Shown here: piece after piece, positions 23,101 through 36,529 of the stretch
How positions within the stretch are numbered: the first letter of the stretch is position 1
Layout: each line of letters begins with the position of its first letter
DNA from: Dactylellina haptotyla
Lineage: Eukaryota > Ascomycota > Orbiliomycetes > Orbiliales > Orbiliaceae
Assembly: GCA_031310005.1 (NCBI GenBank)
Contig: CM062384.1
Coordinates: 496,001-560,000, forward strand
DNA length: 64,000 nt
Reading direction: 5' to 3'
Position numbers and translations under genes: made by a program
The notes under the pieces: model-generated
What the model saw: the letters and a program-made list of their open reading frames with translations, nothing else
Database searches by the model: none
What the model was told of the DNA's origin: nothing

Positions 23101-26100
23101 CAAAACGTTCATGGAGTATATCTCTTCAAAATGGTGATTGATAAAATCCAGGGAGTCTTGGATGAGGCGTTGCCTTACAGTCGAGGTAGCGAGAAATTCA
23201 TTCAGAGGCCCTTCACCATTATTCCATATAGAGAGACCACTCAGAGACCGCAAGACTTAGCAACTCTGGCGGCAATCTTAGAGGATATTCCGGCTCCTTC
23301 TCTTGACCATTTAAAAACTGATATCAATATTCTTACGAAAGCGGAGCTTTCGAGAACTGCTGAAGTTGTACAACCCACACTCCGGCTGACACAACTTCAA
23401 AGTTTGCATCGAAATCTCATCGGGCGAGGCACAAGTGAGTTCCAGAGGAGTTATGCTGACGATTTGAAGGACAGTATCGAAGCTCTCAAGAGTTTTGAAG
23501 GAAATTTCGGTACTAAGGACATGCCTCTGAGCCTAGATATGGTGGAAGAGTACCTTGACAAATGGAAGGGATACACTCGCGTTGTTGAGAGTGCTATACG
23601 TGCTCGTCTAGACCCCATTTCATTTGCTGGTCGATTCAAGATCATTGAGGGTCAAGAGATTCTCTATAATGCCGGTCTATGGCCAAGAATAACTATATTT
23701 ACTCTCATGAGGCTTCTGTCGTTTCATACCGAAGAAATCCCGAGTGGGTGGAAGCGGGCCATTACGGAATTCGGCGTCGCGATTCGTGAGCTTAGCAGGG
23801 CTGAAAGACTATTAGAGTATGCCACCCGTGGAGATGTACAAGCTTTCTGGGAAGCTTTGGCGGATACACCTGAGCCCAAGTGGGAGGCTACACAGAACCC
23901 AGATTGGCTTCTTTTAGAGCTTGAGAACGGATTCTGTATGAGAGACGTAAGCTTATACACTTCTAGACCCGAATAAATATGCGTAATAACTTCGATTATA
24001 GGTCCAAGCAGAAATCGCGAAGGAAATGATACATCCGTCATCCGAGCAATCATCGGTTATGCAACTGAACATGGGTGAAGGAAAGTCATCTGTAATCATA
24101 CCAGCCGTTGCAGCCAGTTTGGCCGATGGTCAGAAACTAGTTAGAGTCGTGGTACTCAAGCCACTATCCCGAGAGATGTTCAATCTCTTGCGTTCGAAAC
24201 TAGGTGGACTATGTTCTCGAAGAATATATTATTTGCCCTTCCATCGAGGCCTAAAAATTGAGTTTCAGGAAGCTCGCCAAATTCAATCGCTTTATGAAGA
24301 GGTATGGGCAACTCGGTACGGCTCGTGAATAACTTAACTAACTGTCATTTAGTGTATGAAGGACGGTGGCATATTTTTGGTGCAGAATGAGCACCTTTTG
24401 TCCTTCAAGTTACTCGGGCTCGAGAAGATATGTAATGAAGAGAATGATCAAGTTGGGATGGAATTGTGCAAAACGCAAGCATGGCTTGATGCTAACTCCC
24501 GCGATCTATTAGATGAGTCTGGTAGGTACATTATCTTTGAGTTGATTTGGTCGTCCAAATGTCCTAATACCTCAGTTTATGATAGACGAGATCTTGCGAG
24601 TAAACCATACCTTGGTTTACACAGTCGGAACACCAGGCCCAATGGACAATCAACCTTACCGGTGGCTGGATCTTTTAAAGATATTTGATGTTGTGAAATT
24701 CCATGCTCTTGAATTACAACCAAGGTTTCCTCAGGGGTTCGAAATCGCCATGAAGGACGGAGGCGCTAGCAGTTTTCCATATCTTCGGATTCTTCAGTTG
24801 AGAGCCGCCAACGCGCTGGTCAAAGCCGTTGCCACAACTCTTGTTTTCGACGACTCGCCTGGCCTTCAGTGGTTTACGACTTTCAGCGACGAGAAGAAGA
24901 AATTGATTCATAAGTACATTTCGGAGAGTAATATATCTGACGAAGACGGGGCGGAAGTAAAGAGGATTATTCATGGGGGGACTCTATGGGGCACGACACT
25001 TTTGTGCCGGGGACTCCTTGTCCATAACATCCTGCAGTTCTGTTTACAGGAGAAACGTTGGCGGGTAGATTACGGCGCAGACTTTAATCGCACACTATTA
25101 GCAGTTCCTTACAAAGCCAAGGATACTCCAAGCACTGCCAGCGATTTCGCCCATCCGGATGTTCTGTTGTGCCTGACATCACTTTCCTGGTACAATTACG
25201 GGTTGGATGATGAACAGATTAAATATTGTCTGGAATTCATTTATATGACAGAGAATCCAGAAGATGAGTACAGCAGATGGATCTTAGGGGTCGAAAATGT
25301 TCCGCCGCATCTTATATCACTCAAGGGTTTGTCACCAGTCGCCTCTGAGATCCCAAAGAAGAATTGATAGCTGACTATATAACTTAGGCGTTAATCCTGA
25401 GAATGTGGAAGAGTTTAGTTCGGTATTGTGCCCGGTTCTAAAATACAACAAGGCGGTGATCGATTTCTATTTAGGAACAGTGGTCTTCCCAGCTCATACT
25501 AGTCGCTACCCTTATAAACTCAATAGCTCAGGTTGGGACCTTGTGGAGCGCAAACCTCATTTGACATCTGGATTCTCGGGGACGAATGACAATAAGTATC
25601 TCCTGCCACTTTCCATCCAACAGCAAGATTTGGAGAGTCATAAGCATACCAATGCCTTAGTTCTCAACTACATCCTCGCGCAGGAAAATAATCATTTCAT
25701 TCGCGCAACGGTGTCTCGCACCAGGCAAAAGATGACAGTTGGGGACCTTTTAGATACGATTGTCAAACAGGTCCCTCCAATCTCCGTCTTACTAGATGTC
25801 GGCGCTCAAGTTTTAGAACTAGACAACCAAGATGTTGCAAAACAATGGCTGGCGAGAGCCGCTGCCTTAGACTCTGACAAATGGCAGGCAGCTATTTTCT
25901 TCAATTCGAAAGATGAAATTTGTGTTATTGACTGTGCGGGAAGAGTTGAACTTCTCATGACATCTAACTTCGCCAAGCAGATGGCGAATTGCCTCTGTTA
26001 CCTCGATGATGCTCATACTCGTGGTACCGATCTCAAATTCCCGCTGGGGAGCAGGGCATTGGTTACGCTGGGGCCAAAGACCACAAAAGACAGATTGATA

Positions 26101-27825
26101 CAAGGTGCCATGAGAATGCGAAAACTAGGCAAAGGTCACTCGCTTGCTTTCTGCGCCCCACTAGATATCGAGACCCAGATACTCGCAGTATCTAAGGGTA
26201 AAACGAAAGTTGAGAGTGTCGATATTCTAAAATGGGCTCTGCGGGAGACATGCCGCCAAACGAGGAAGAACGCAGAGCTCTGGGCCGTTCAAGGCATCAA
26301 CTACTTGGAACGGAGTATTGCACAGTCAAACTACAATGAGGGTAAGAGCTGGTCGAATCTGCGGGAAATATTATTTGAACCTGAGCGGCTTTCCCTTGAA
26401 GACTTGTACGGGTTGGAGCCCAAGCAATTGTCTAGGACGCGCCTATCTCGATGGGGACTTGATATATCAGCCGATCCAACGGTTCAAACGATTCGCGACC
26501 GTTGTAAGATGTTTGATATCGAAAATTTCGAGGAACTTGGTACAGAATTAGACCAGGAGCAGGAGAGAGAAGTTGAGCAAGAAGTCGAAACCGAAAGAGA
26601 AGTTCAACCACCACCACCTGCAAACCCACTGCCGCACATTCTCCGCGCGGATTTGAAGAAGTTCGTAAGGACGGGTACCCTATCCAAGAATTCAACTGCT
26701 GTGGGACCTGCTATTCTCTCACTTCAGCATACTTCTTTAAGGTCTTCGATCCGTCCCGGTTCCTGGTCAACTCGGTTGCTAGTTACAAAGGATTTTGCGG
26801 ATACCGTAGAGATGTTACCCCATGTTGAACGGGGGATCCAGTTCACCCACCAGGACAATTTCGTCCGTCCCGTAACCTACATTCTCAGTTCGAACAAAAC
26901 CAAAAAGAGACCAACCAAGCTGGTGATTATCAGTCCATTTGAGGCTCACCAACTTCTCGATGATATCAAGAAATCGAAGCATGTCCACTTGCACATCTAT
27001 ATGCCTAAAGTTACTAAGTCCATGGAGTCTTTTGAAGACTTGAGGTGGATGAACGTCGGAGGTGTCTATAGCACAGGGTGGAGTATTCCAGCCGTTTTGA
27101 TGGATCAACTGAACTTGTTTGCGGGCCAGTTGTATTTCCGCCACCACACCGCATACCTCAGAACAGCAGAGTGGTTGAGTTTGAGAACCTCCGAGACGGA
27201 CCCATGTACCTCCTGGGACGAAGATGGCTTCCTTCCGCCGGGCCAGCGAGTCTTGAGAGGTGGCAAGCATTTTGAAAGCACTTTCAAGAAATCACCTATT
27301 CCGTGTATACAGGATCTCGCGGCGATGAGAAGAAAAGGGTTTAGATACGACCTTACACATCTTGGGCAGTTGCTGCACGGGAAATTTTTGCAGCCCGAAG
27401 AGTTTTGCGAAGCAGATTCTGACCTCGAGGGTATATTCAATGAGGGGGACAATGTTTCTGCAGACGGATCAGATAGCGCTGACTACATCAAAGATGAAGA
27501 GATCACTCCACTGCGCTCAACCGTCGCCGCCCGTCACCTGGGTCAGGTTTACGAGGAGAGAAGGGAGGCGAGAGAGGAAACAGCTGCTGCTGAGGAAAAT
27601 GCCGAAGAAGGCGAAAGTGGAGAAGAGAGTAACTACAGCGAGGACGGCCTCCCAAGGGTGAAGACTGAGCCTCTAGATTATGATTCGAATTGCGAGATTG
27701 AAGTGTTTGAGAATTTGAATTTCCTTAATCGAAGCTCATCACCAGTTAATCTCGCTGGAGAGCAATGCATGAGACAACCAGAGGAGGGACCAGAGGAGGA
27801 ATATTATATAAATGAGGAGTGGTAG
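17185..27825 (+). CDS. Giant DUF6606/DUF3638/DUF3645 protein with helicase-like NTP-binding motifs
   Basis: Seven exons (17185-17761, 17820-19428, 19482-23946, 24002-24301, 24353-24521, 24586-25326, 25388-27825) give 3432 residues; every phase closes. The N-terminus carries a Ser-rich tail, then the DUF6606 start NNVFLPPKLPDKAVEKL, with IRKQNAGLVI restored across intron 1. Intron 2 restores HEWPLPKDDEPLL. DUF3638 is about 2200-2430, with QLNMGEGKSS (GEGKS at 2242-2246, like a helicase motif I) and LVQNEHLLSFKL. DUF3645 is about 2545-2600 (LLAVPYKAKDTPS, DFAHPDV). LDESDEIL (D2371-D2374) resembles a DExD box and is split by intron 5. An acidic E/Q-rich stretch (EQEREVEQEVETEREVQ) and an acidic tail follow. 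Automatic annotations often call such proteins ubiquitinyl hydrolases; I see no clear protease triad. The biological role is unknown. Confidence 0.9.
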
Positions 27826-28662
27826 TGCGTTATTTACTTTACTTTTGTACCAATTTCCCACTAAAAGTCGTTGTCTTCTACGATTTGCTTCATCTTTATT
27901 TGTTTTAAACAGTGTGATTATTTTTCCTAGGAGATTATAATATCTGCCCAATATTTTGGATTCATTCTAGATGATGTGTGTATCTTTATTCTGCCCTCAC
28001 TCTCAATATGTTGAATACCAGAGCGTCAAACAGATTAGCCTCGAGATACCAGCAAACAGATAATGTTATTTGCCTGATAAATTTGCATGTGCGACCAATA
28101 TAAAAACAGCCGCGAGCTTAGAGGGGTACATATACTGGGGCCATTCCGGTAGAGGCTTGAGTATCAGCAGTGAGCAAAAGTGGGAAGAGTAGCTAACGGT
28201 AGCGGTGAGAGCTGACGCCGGAAGCCCCGCAGTGGCATAAGTCTGGTTATTAAGGTTTGAAATATCCTCTATGTGCCAGTAGAGAAGAAAGCAGGTTATT
28301 TATCAGCCAATTGGTCTCATACATTAAAATGGGGTGCAGTGTTTGCATAATCCGTAGCCTTGTCGATGTTTTGTTTCGTGAAGGATGCGGGCGGTTAATG
28401 CGACCCCAATTGCCCCTCCAGTGCTGTGCCTCAGGGTTAGTGGAACGAGCAACAAGGTATTTACATCGGATCTCCCTATTACTTGAAATAAATATAACCT
28501 ACGATCAGACCGAGGCCGAATAAATTTAAGTTGCTTTCGAAACCAGTCTTTTGCATTCTACTTAGTTTTAAATTTTAGCTTTAGCGATATCACGTAATTC
28601 TCAAGAACGAGCTAGCCTCAAAACTAAACCGATCGGATCTTGTTTCTAACTTTACCTCAAAA
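27826..28662. other. Intergenic stretch before the NLR island
   Basis: About 840 bases, AT-rich, with no convincing gene. It should hold the promoter of NLR1. No TATA box of the strength seen at the secreted-protein genes was found. Confidence 0.4.
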
Positions 28663-31600
28663 ATGTCGCTTTCTTTAAGCGACGATTCTTACACGGTGGG
28701 ATGGCTCTGTTCGAGTCCTATGGAGTTTGGCGCGGCGATGATGATACTGGATAATCAGCATACCGGTCTTCGGAACCCAGATCGGGATAACGATCTTTTC
28801 ACGTTTGGTAACATAGGGAAACATAACGTCGTGATAGGATACCGCGCTAGAGATGGTGGTGGTATCTCTAGCACAGCGAAGCAGATGATAGCCTCATTTC
28901 AGTCAATGAAGTTCATTATAATGGCTGGGATTGGCGGAGGGGTCCCCTCAAAGGTTAGGCTTGGGGATGTTGTTATTGGAATGCGTGTTGCCCAATATAA
29001 CAAGGATTTTGGGGAAACCTTCGAGGCAAAGGGCAAGTCGCAACCGCGCTATTCCATAAGCACTAGAGACCCGTATGACGTTCCCGAGGCCCTATCGAGT
29101 TCTCTAACCGCACTGGCTGGATATCACAAAGGTATCGATGCCGACGAACCTGGCAAGGTACTGGGGATTGGCACCATCTTCAAAATTGCCGGGGCAGAAC
29201 ACCCTCACCGCGCATCAGAGTACCTTGCCACTGACCATCTGGATGATGTGTTGTCCGAGCCTAGCAAAGCCAGCCTTGTTACACCTGGGTACAGCAGAGC
29301 GCCAGCGACACCAGGCAAAAATGTGGAACCGGCCGTTATTACATTCGAGCCAGATGTGCCACCTAAGGTGATTAGGAGGAAAGTACACTTTGGAACAATC
29401 GCGTCTGGAACAGAAATCGTGAGAGATAGCATTCTCCGTGATCAGCTGAGCGAATGTTTTGAGGGGGATCTCCTCTGTCTAGAAACGGACGCTGCCGGGT
29501 TTACTTGCAGCTTCCCTTACCTGGTGTTCCGAGGCATCTGCGACTACGCGGATTCGAATCGAAATGAGCTTTGGCAAAACCACGCGGCTATGATTGCTGC
29601 CGCGGTCGCAAAACAATTCCTACAAACGCTGTCGGATAGGAATGAGCCGTCAGCGTCTTCCAGCTCTCACCATATTAACCGGCAGGTAGAGAGTGGTGGC
29701 AATCATGTTGGAAGTAAGTTTCTGCAGGGTGGAAACTTCTATTCGCGGCTAGTCACCACCACCGACCAAGATATCATCGGCTATCTAAATCACTACTGTT
29801 TCGAACAGAATTCTGTTTTTGATGGTGATCCTGATTTAAAGGATGATGCAAGAAGGGAAGTAATCAAAGGGGCTAATGGAATGTAAGTGACTTCATTTCA
29901 CTCTAACACGCCTAGCCTAGTGACAGAGGGCTGCACCAGTTTAAATTCAACTCTACTGAAAGAAAACGCTAATCGAGAGATAGATTTCTATTCGCTAAGT
30001 TCTGCATTGATTATCTGAGGAATTGCAATACCAAATACCATGTTCAGACAGCCCTGTCTGAAATCGGTCTCGGGAAACCTCCTTGCCCGGTCGATGATTT
30101 TTATGAAGGTATAATACGCGATATTGAAAAAGGCCAAACTTTTATTAAAGAGGGCCTTGCTATGAAGGCACTCTCTTGGGTCGTCCTGTCAGACAAAGAT
30201 CTTAGCGTTTCCCAACTTCATGATGCCATTTCTATAAGGACCGACTTGAAACAACTTGATAAAACCTGGGAGATAAGTTCTACGCCATTAAAGTTCGCAT
30301 GCCATGGGCTGCTTGAAATCAACACCGATGAAAATGGTCTCGCGGTTTATCACATGCACGACACTGCTCGGCAATACCTTAGACTCACAATACGACAATG
30401 GTTTCCCAAAGCCTACACCTATTTAATATCGGCCTGCCTTACGTATCTTTCTTTAGATATCTTCAGAAGTGGTTCTTGCTTAACGCAGGCCAATTACAAG
30501 AAAAGATTGAATTCATACCCTATATATGAATACATATCACGAACCTGGGGTGTCTATGCCCGATCTGCGGAAAGCTTGGAGCAACTTGAACCCAATGTTA
30601 CTAACCAAATCATACAATTTCTCAAAAGCAATACTTTGGTGGCTTCCTCTACCCAGGCTCTCCTAAGCCCCGACTCAAATCTCGTTACTGCTGATACTTG
30701 GAATCCATATACGCGGATGAGCGGCCTGCATGTTGCAGCGTATTTTGGCTTACGAGTGGGTATTCTCGCTCTTCCGCCACACAAGACCTGGCGACTCGAT
30801 GCAAGGGATATCTACGGCCGAACTCCTATAGACCTAGCCGCAGAGAACGGACATCTAGATATTGTCAAAGTCTTCTTGAGCTCCCCTGTTCTAAATCAGC
30901 AGATTGCTCCAGGACTACAAAAACCATTGCAGCTGGCAGCCACAGCGGGCCATATAGCTATTGTGGAGCTTCTGTTGTTTTATAACGCGAATATAGACGG
31001 GGAAGATAAAAGAGGCAAAACCCCACTACACATAGCCGTAGAAGCGAACCGTTTTGAGATGGCAAGACTACTATTGAATAAAGGCGCAAACATCGAGGCT
31101 AGAGACTTAGCAAATCGAACCCCCTTGTTGTCAGCTGTTGAAAGAGGAAATTCAGACTGTGTATGCCTTCTCTTAAAAAACAGAGCCGATATCGAAGCGA
31201 AAGATGTACGAAACAGAACGCCATTAATTTTTGCTGCACAAGCTCAGGCTAACGACGTATCCCTTATTAAAATATTATTGAAATATGGAGCGAATATAGA
31301 AGCAAAGGATGAAAATGGAAGAACCTCATTGTCGCTGGTCGCGATGAGCAGTGGAAGCCCTGGTATGGCGGAACTCTTGGGTTGCGGAGCAAACGTGGAA
31401 GCAACAGATGAAAATGGTCAGACCCCATTGTTCTTAGCGATACAGCATAGCGACTTGCACTCTATCCAATTACTGCTCAATTCTGGAGCTAGGCTAGAAA
31501 TTCAAGATCATGAAGGCTTAAACCCGCTCTTTTGGGCTTGGAAGATCGGAAGTAAATTGAAACTAAGGCTTTTATTAAGGTGGAAAGACGAATATGCTGC

Positions 31601-34600
31601 TGAAAGTACTTCATGCACAATTGGAGTGATTGATTCTCCGCATAGATACCCAGAACAGTCAATAAGTGAGAACTTGGTAATGTTTCATAACAGGCGATTC
31701 GACGGATTGACAGCGTCAGAGATGATGGCTAAGACATTATGTCAAGACACCGCATTTCGACAGATTTGCTTGGAGGCATTAACGAAGATTGGACGAGAAA
31801 GGTTCCATCGGAATGGGGTGATTATTCGCATGTTTTTTCAACGTCTCACCTTAGAGACTGTTGGATCTACTTCCATGCAGCTACCCATTATTCGGTATTT
31901 ACGGCATTACTCTAAAGTGACAAAAGTAATGGAAGAGGTTTCTAGACTTTGTATTGAATCAGTCGAGCATGGAAGGAATAACACGACTGTTCCACCCACC
32001 GATATCAAAATAACCATAAAGGACCTTGAGATACCGATTTTCGAAGATAAATACCTAAGGAGGGTAGCGAGCCCAGAGAGTGATAATCCGGACCTGGAGC
32101 TGGACCTGGAGGATCTAAACTTGGAAGATAAATTTGTTGATAAACTCTTAAACAGGAAGCTACTTTCCTATTTAATCAAAATGGGGAATTCTTTCTGGTG
32201 GCTGAAATTCAGTTTACGGCTTCTTAGTTATCCGGCAGAAATCATTAAAACAATCGTCCAGACCGGGAATATCGAAAACACGAAGAGAGTCCTTGAAATA
32301 TTCTGGAAGTTACAAATAGATGATCCGAAGGCATCGGAATACTCCTGGACACTGGATTTGTACGATACAGTGTATTCAACCGAAGAAATCGCTAAAATAG
32401 TATTAGATATGGAGAAAGACGGACCCTGGATATTCTTTGAACCACGGAGGTTTGAAGGTTTTGGAACAGAGATAAAGGTAGATGAGAATTCACATGCAAA
32501 CGGCTGCGCGCATAGGGCTCTTATGGACTGGGACAGTAACCGGAATCTCAATATCCCTTCTGGGAATTTAGAAATAGAAACGGAAGAGATCCAAGAACTG
32601 TGCGGCCTCGCCGGAATTATACCTATCTCTACGGATCAGCACACACTGTACGATACAGAAGTGTATAAAAAGGACCATTTGACTATCGCCAAAGTATCAT
32701 ACGCGAGTTTCTATGAGAATAGAGAGTTAAATTTGTCATCGGTCCTGCGAAAAACGATGGACACCTTGGAAAGATTATGCTATGCCGCTGGTCGCTTGCA
32801 GCTTTCTGGTCAGTGTTGCAACAGTTATACAGCTATTTTACGTCAAGGCCTAGCTACTGAGCCAGTTACTCTTCACTCGATATCTTTTAGCAAGATTGCT
32901 AAAATTCTCGCAGAAGTAAAATCTTTGAAACTTCAGAACTCCAAACTCTACACGACAAGCAAAGCATCTATTCTCCGGGATTGCCTTTTTGATATCTTTT
33001 CATTGTTCGGCTCTGCAAGTGCTGAATATATTGACGACAAAACTGACCTTCTTCAAGCCACTAGTTTGGCTGTTCAGTTCCTATCTCTAAGTTTTCTATC
33101 TTATAGCCAAGCACATATGGGACCGATTCAACCTTTTTTTTTGGATGCGCCTGTACAAAAATTTGTTTTGACTGGCTTCAGGCACATTGTTGGTAAGCGA
33201 TATTGTATCAGAGCAGAACTTGTGACGCTCACTTGCGTCGGGGATATGCTAGCAAACCAGGTACTTGCTTTTACATTCGATCAAATGACAGAAGATACTC
33301 CGCTCCCTGTTGGTCTGGAACCGTCGAAGGTGAATATCATCGGAACTCCAGAAGACATACTTGACACGTGGGGTCCAGGAAATTTTATTGTTCCCAAATC
33401 AGATAAATCATCTATTTGCGCTATAAGATTGTGTGGCGGATATATACACGGATTTTGCGAGGAGGTGGGGCCAAAGTACCATTGGAGCAGTGCAAAAGAC
33501 GCCGATTTCCTTCCAACACTGTTTTTCAAACTAACCGACAAGCTGGAAATAGGGACTCTAGTTCAAGTCAACCGAACCTGTGTCATCGACGAGAAAGAGT
33601 CTTGGAATAGTTCATTATGCGCATTCGAGAACCTTGACGTTCATGCCGATTACTGGAAGCTTTCAGAAATCCAGACTGGTCTCCAGCTCGGCAACTATTT
33701 CCTTATCCAAGCGAATAACACGAGAGAAAAGAAAATAGGGAAAACCCTTAAGCAAAAGATCCTAGAGCAAGACGACTGGCAACTGGTACACTTCCTGGAT
33801 TCTCTATGGGGCCTTCAGGTGAGCTTTTGCACAGGTGTTGCACGGCGGGTTTCCTTGCAGGAGCTCATCGCGGATATGCTCGAGCCGTTTACGAGGATAT
33901 CTCTAAACCCAGAGGGCCAAGAGCTCTGGGACATACTTGATGATATGAAGATAGTGGACATGTTCCAGAGAGGCATAGACGAGTTGAAATCTTGGCTCGA
34001 TTCTCTGCCCCAAAACCTTTACCTTTTTATTTTCAGCATCGTTCGAAAAATACTCAACAGTCTCCAGTCGACGGGGCTAGATCAAGAAGGTAAAAGGTTC
34101 TCTATTGCGTGGTTATATGATAACTTGCCGTTCAGGTGTTTTCGGGTTCAGTGCAATAATCTTACGAGCTCGTGGCTCCGAATCCTCGCAGATTCTGAAG
34201 ACTGCGCGACGTTCGCCTATATTTCAACAACCTGCATGGAAACAGATCAATTGAGGTGCCGGAGTCCCTCTCCATTTTGGCAGAACATGACTCCTATACT
34301 TCAAACGGCCATTTTCCAGTTTAATGCCAACCCATGCAATGCACCAGCACCGCTAAACAGCAGGACGCCCTACTTTTTTCAAAAGATGGATTCGCAATTA
34401 CGAGTGACTATGAACGTTGAAACCAATCCCGATCCCGTCAGAATTCTTGTTCCTTCGAATTCGATATCGGCACGAATTTTAAATATCCCTGCGCGAGCCA
34501 TTCGAAGGGCAAGGATGAATAATCGAGCGACTCGTATTTGCGAGCGCCCCAGGGCTTCCGAGTTGCCACTTGGGACCGTAGATGTCTTTGTCTCAGCTAA

Positions 34601-34727
34601 AGATGCTCCAGCTCCTAGTCTACCAAGTACGACGCGAGTGTATCTGACAGAAGACCTCCCTTCTCAGCAAATTCAAGGGCAGATTCTTGCGAGCAGCAGC
34701 TCTACCGCGGCTAAATTGACCGCTTGA
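28663..34727 (+). CDS. NLR1: PNP-ankyrin STAND-like protein lacking NACHT
   Basis: Two exons (28663-29882, 29984-34727), 1987 residues. Residues about 9-325 are a PNP/UDP-phosphorylase-like domain: VGWLCSSPMEF, MAGIGGGVPSKVRLGDVV, KVHFGTIASG, FRGICDYADS. In fungal NLRs such domains are N-terminal effectors; related PNP-type enzymes can cleave nucleosides or ATP. Where NLR2 has a whole NACHT domain, this protein passes from the PNP end straight to the end-of-NACHT segment (DQDIIGYLNHYC...VIKGANGIFLFAKFC), so the P-loop and Walker B are absent. Exon 2 gives a winged-helix-like part (ALSWVVLSDKDLSVSQL...LEIN...YHMHDTARQYL), then about eight ankyrin repeats (about 650-935), then about 1050 residues shared with NLR2, including TPEDILDTWGPGNF near 1533. 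The motif equivalent to EMEAAG reads ETDAAG (274-279). The protein is open throughout, so the gene is intact as a coding unit. Confidence 0.85.
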
Positions 34728-36529
34728 CCTTAACAATCAGGTTATGCGGTACCTAATGCTAGGCTATGTTTTCCGACAAAGTTTAAGACGGAGTTTATTC
34801 AAATATACGCAGATATATTCTCAGAAGAATAGATATTACAAGGATAAAACGAGATATCATGCCAGATTGGTATCCATGACTGCATCCCAATGTTTATCCG
34901 GATACAAGCTTAGCCAAGAATGTACCACAATTTTCTATAATAAAAATAGTTGTGCATGAGACCCCAAAATAACTAGCAACCTTGCTGGCGAAGGTGACGA
35001 ATATTATCTTAATATAGAGGGGTAATTATGCGATGAATCTACTTCCTCTTTGATTGGCTTGCTTTATGTTTTTCACCTTCTTCTGGTAACTCGAGTATGC
35101 TAGTCAGAGATGATTCAACAAGTTTCAATAGAACGACGCCATTATATAATTTCTCCAGTGAATAGGCTCAGTAGGCTCTAGGATTTCAATGGGTTTGGAA
35201 ATTCGGTTGTAGGGTAGGACCATGACATACTCTCGTCAGACATATCGTACGTACTGCAGACTAAAAAGGGTTTGCACACATAAATATTGGCATATAATTT
35301 ATATATATATTACACTGAATCTCTTTTTTTTGACATTCAAGTCCCATGCTTGGCAGGTATCATTTATCGAATCTTGTACAAGTCTGCTAATTTAACCCTG
35401 TTACATATATTATTTAGTGTTACTATAACTCATTCTGCATCTCTAGCGCTAGGTGGCACTATTACCATCATTGCCAATCTAGCACCGCCTAGTTCAAGTA
35501 GAAGGTGGTGGCTGGTATTAAATCCAATAACCGGCGGCGCTACTTACTAGTTCTTTGTTGACTGACAGCAGCATCTGGCGCCTAGCAAGCTTGGGGTTCC
35601 GGAAGTCCCTGCGTCGTTGGTGCCCGATGCTCAAACCGCGTTAATATCTCCGATATAGCTTGCAAATCAATCTATATGGGCAAAGCCTTTTAGTTTCTTC
35701 GGTATACTAAATGTCCTCGATAACTCAAAACTAAAGAAGCGGAAACACAACATATATAGGATGTAAGAGCCTGAATTTTGTTGGTGTCGAATTGACATAC
35801 CACCACTATAGCTAGCCAGCCAACTCGCGACAGATATGAACGTAGAATGCAGCCTATAGCAAATGAACAAAGCTTAAAGACATGGGTTATAGAGTCTTGT
35901 GGCTATATTGATCCCCCATATCCTTGTGTAGAAATTTGCATCGTAGGAGATCTTGCCTCTCGAGTCGAGGCAATGGATATCGGCAAGTCACTTAACGTGC
36001 TAAAAGAATAGTCCCAATTCAATCGATTCCAATGTGTGCGACGAGTAACTAACTGTATGAGCGATGGCGAAAGAAAATAATATTCATGATGGCATCTATT
36101 TCAATATAATTATAAATTAAGGTCCGATATTGGTAGGCGTGCGTCATTTTCGAGATGCCTGTGCACACACGTGTGTCCATATCGATCTATCTGTTGGTGG
36201 TGACTTAGAAACCTAAGATCATTTGGCGCAAGGCTGAGTATTTTAGGTCAAATGCGATCCGACATTCAGGTACATATCAGCTACGACAGCTTGGCTAGGT
36301 GACCGGCTTTCCAATATCTCAAGGCTCACAAATTTCAGATTCCTCAAAAGCTGTTGAAATCAGACTTTAGGTGGGGCTATTCTTTCTACCCAGCTATACC
36401 ATCTGAACCCAAACTTTTCGGTTCCCCAGACGATATCTTTAGGACAGCGACATAAGTAGTCTCCTGTCCTGCCTACTCGCGGCACGAAGCGCAACTGTAC
36501 AGAAATCACATAGCTTTCTTTAGTTCATA
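34728..36529. other. Intergenic stretch of about 1.8 kb between NLR1 and NLR2
   Basis: AT-rich, with no supportable gene. A short plus-strand frame at 35287-35550 is open but mostly AT-driven. Promoter of NLR2 expected near the right end; no clear TATA box. Confidence 0.4.

Noticed and set aside
29700-29730. GTAAGT...CTGCAG inside NLR1 exon 1, considered as an intron hiding a NACHT exon
   Set aside because: Donor and acceptor are under 20 bases apart, too short for an intron, and the region has no room for a NACHT domain.
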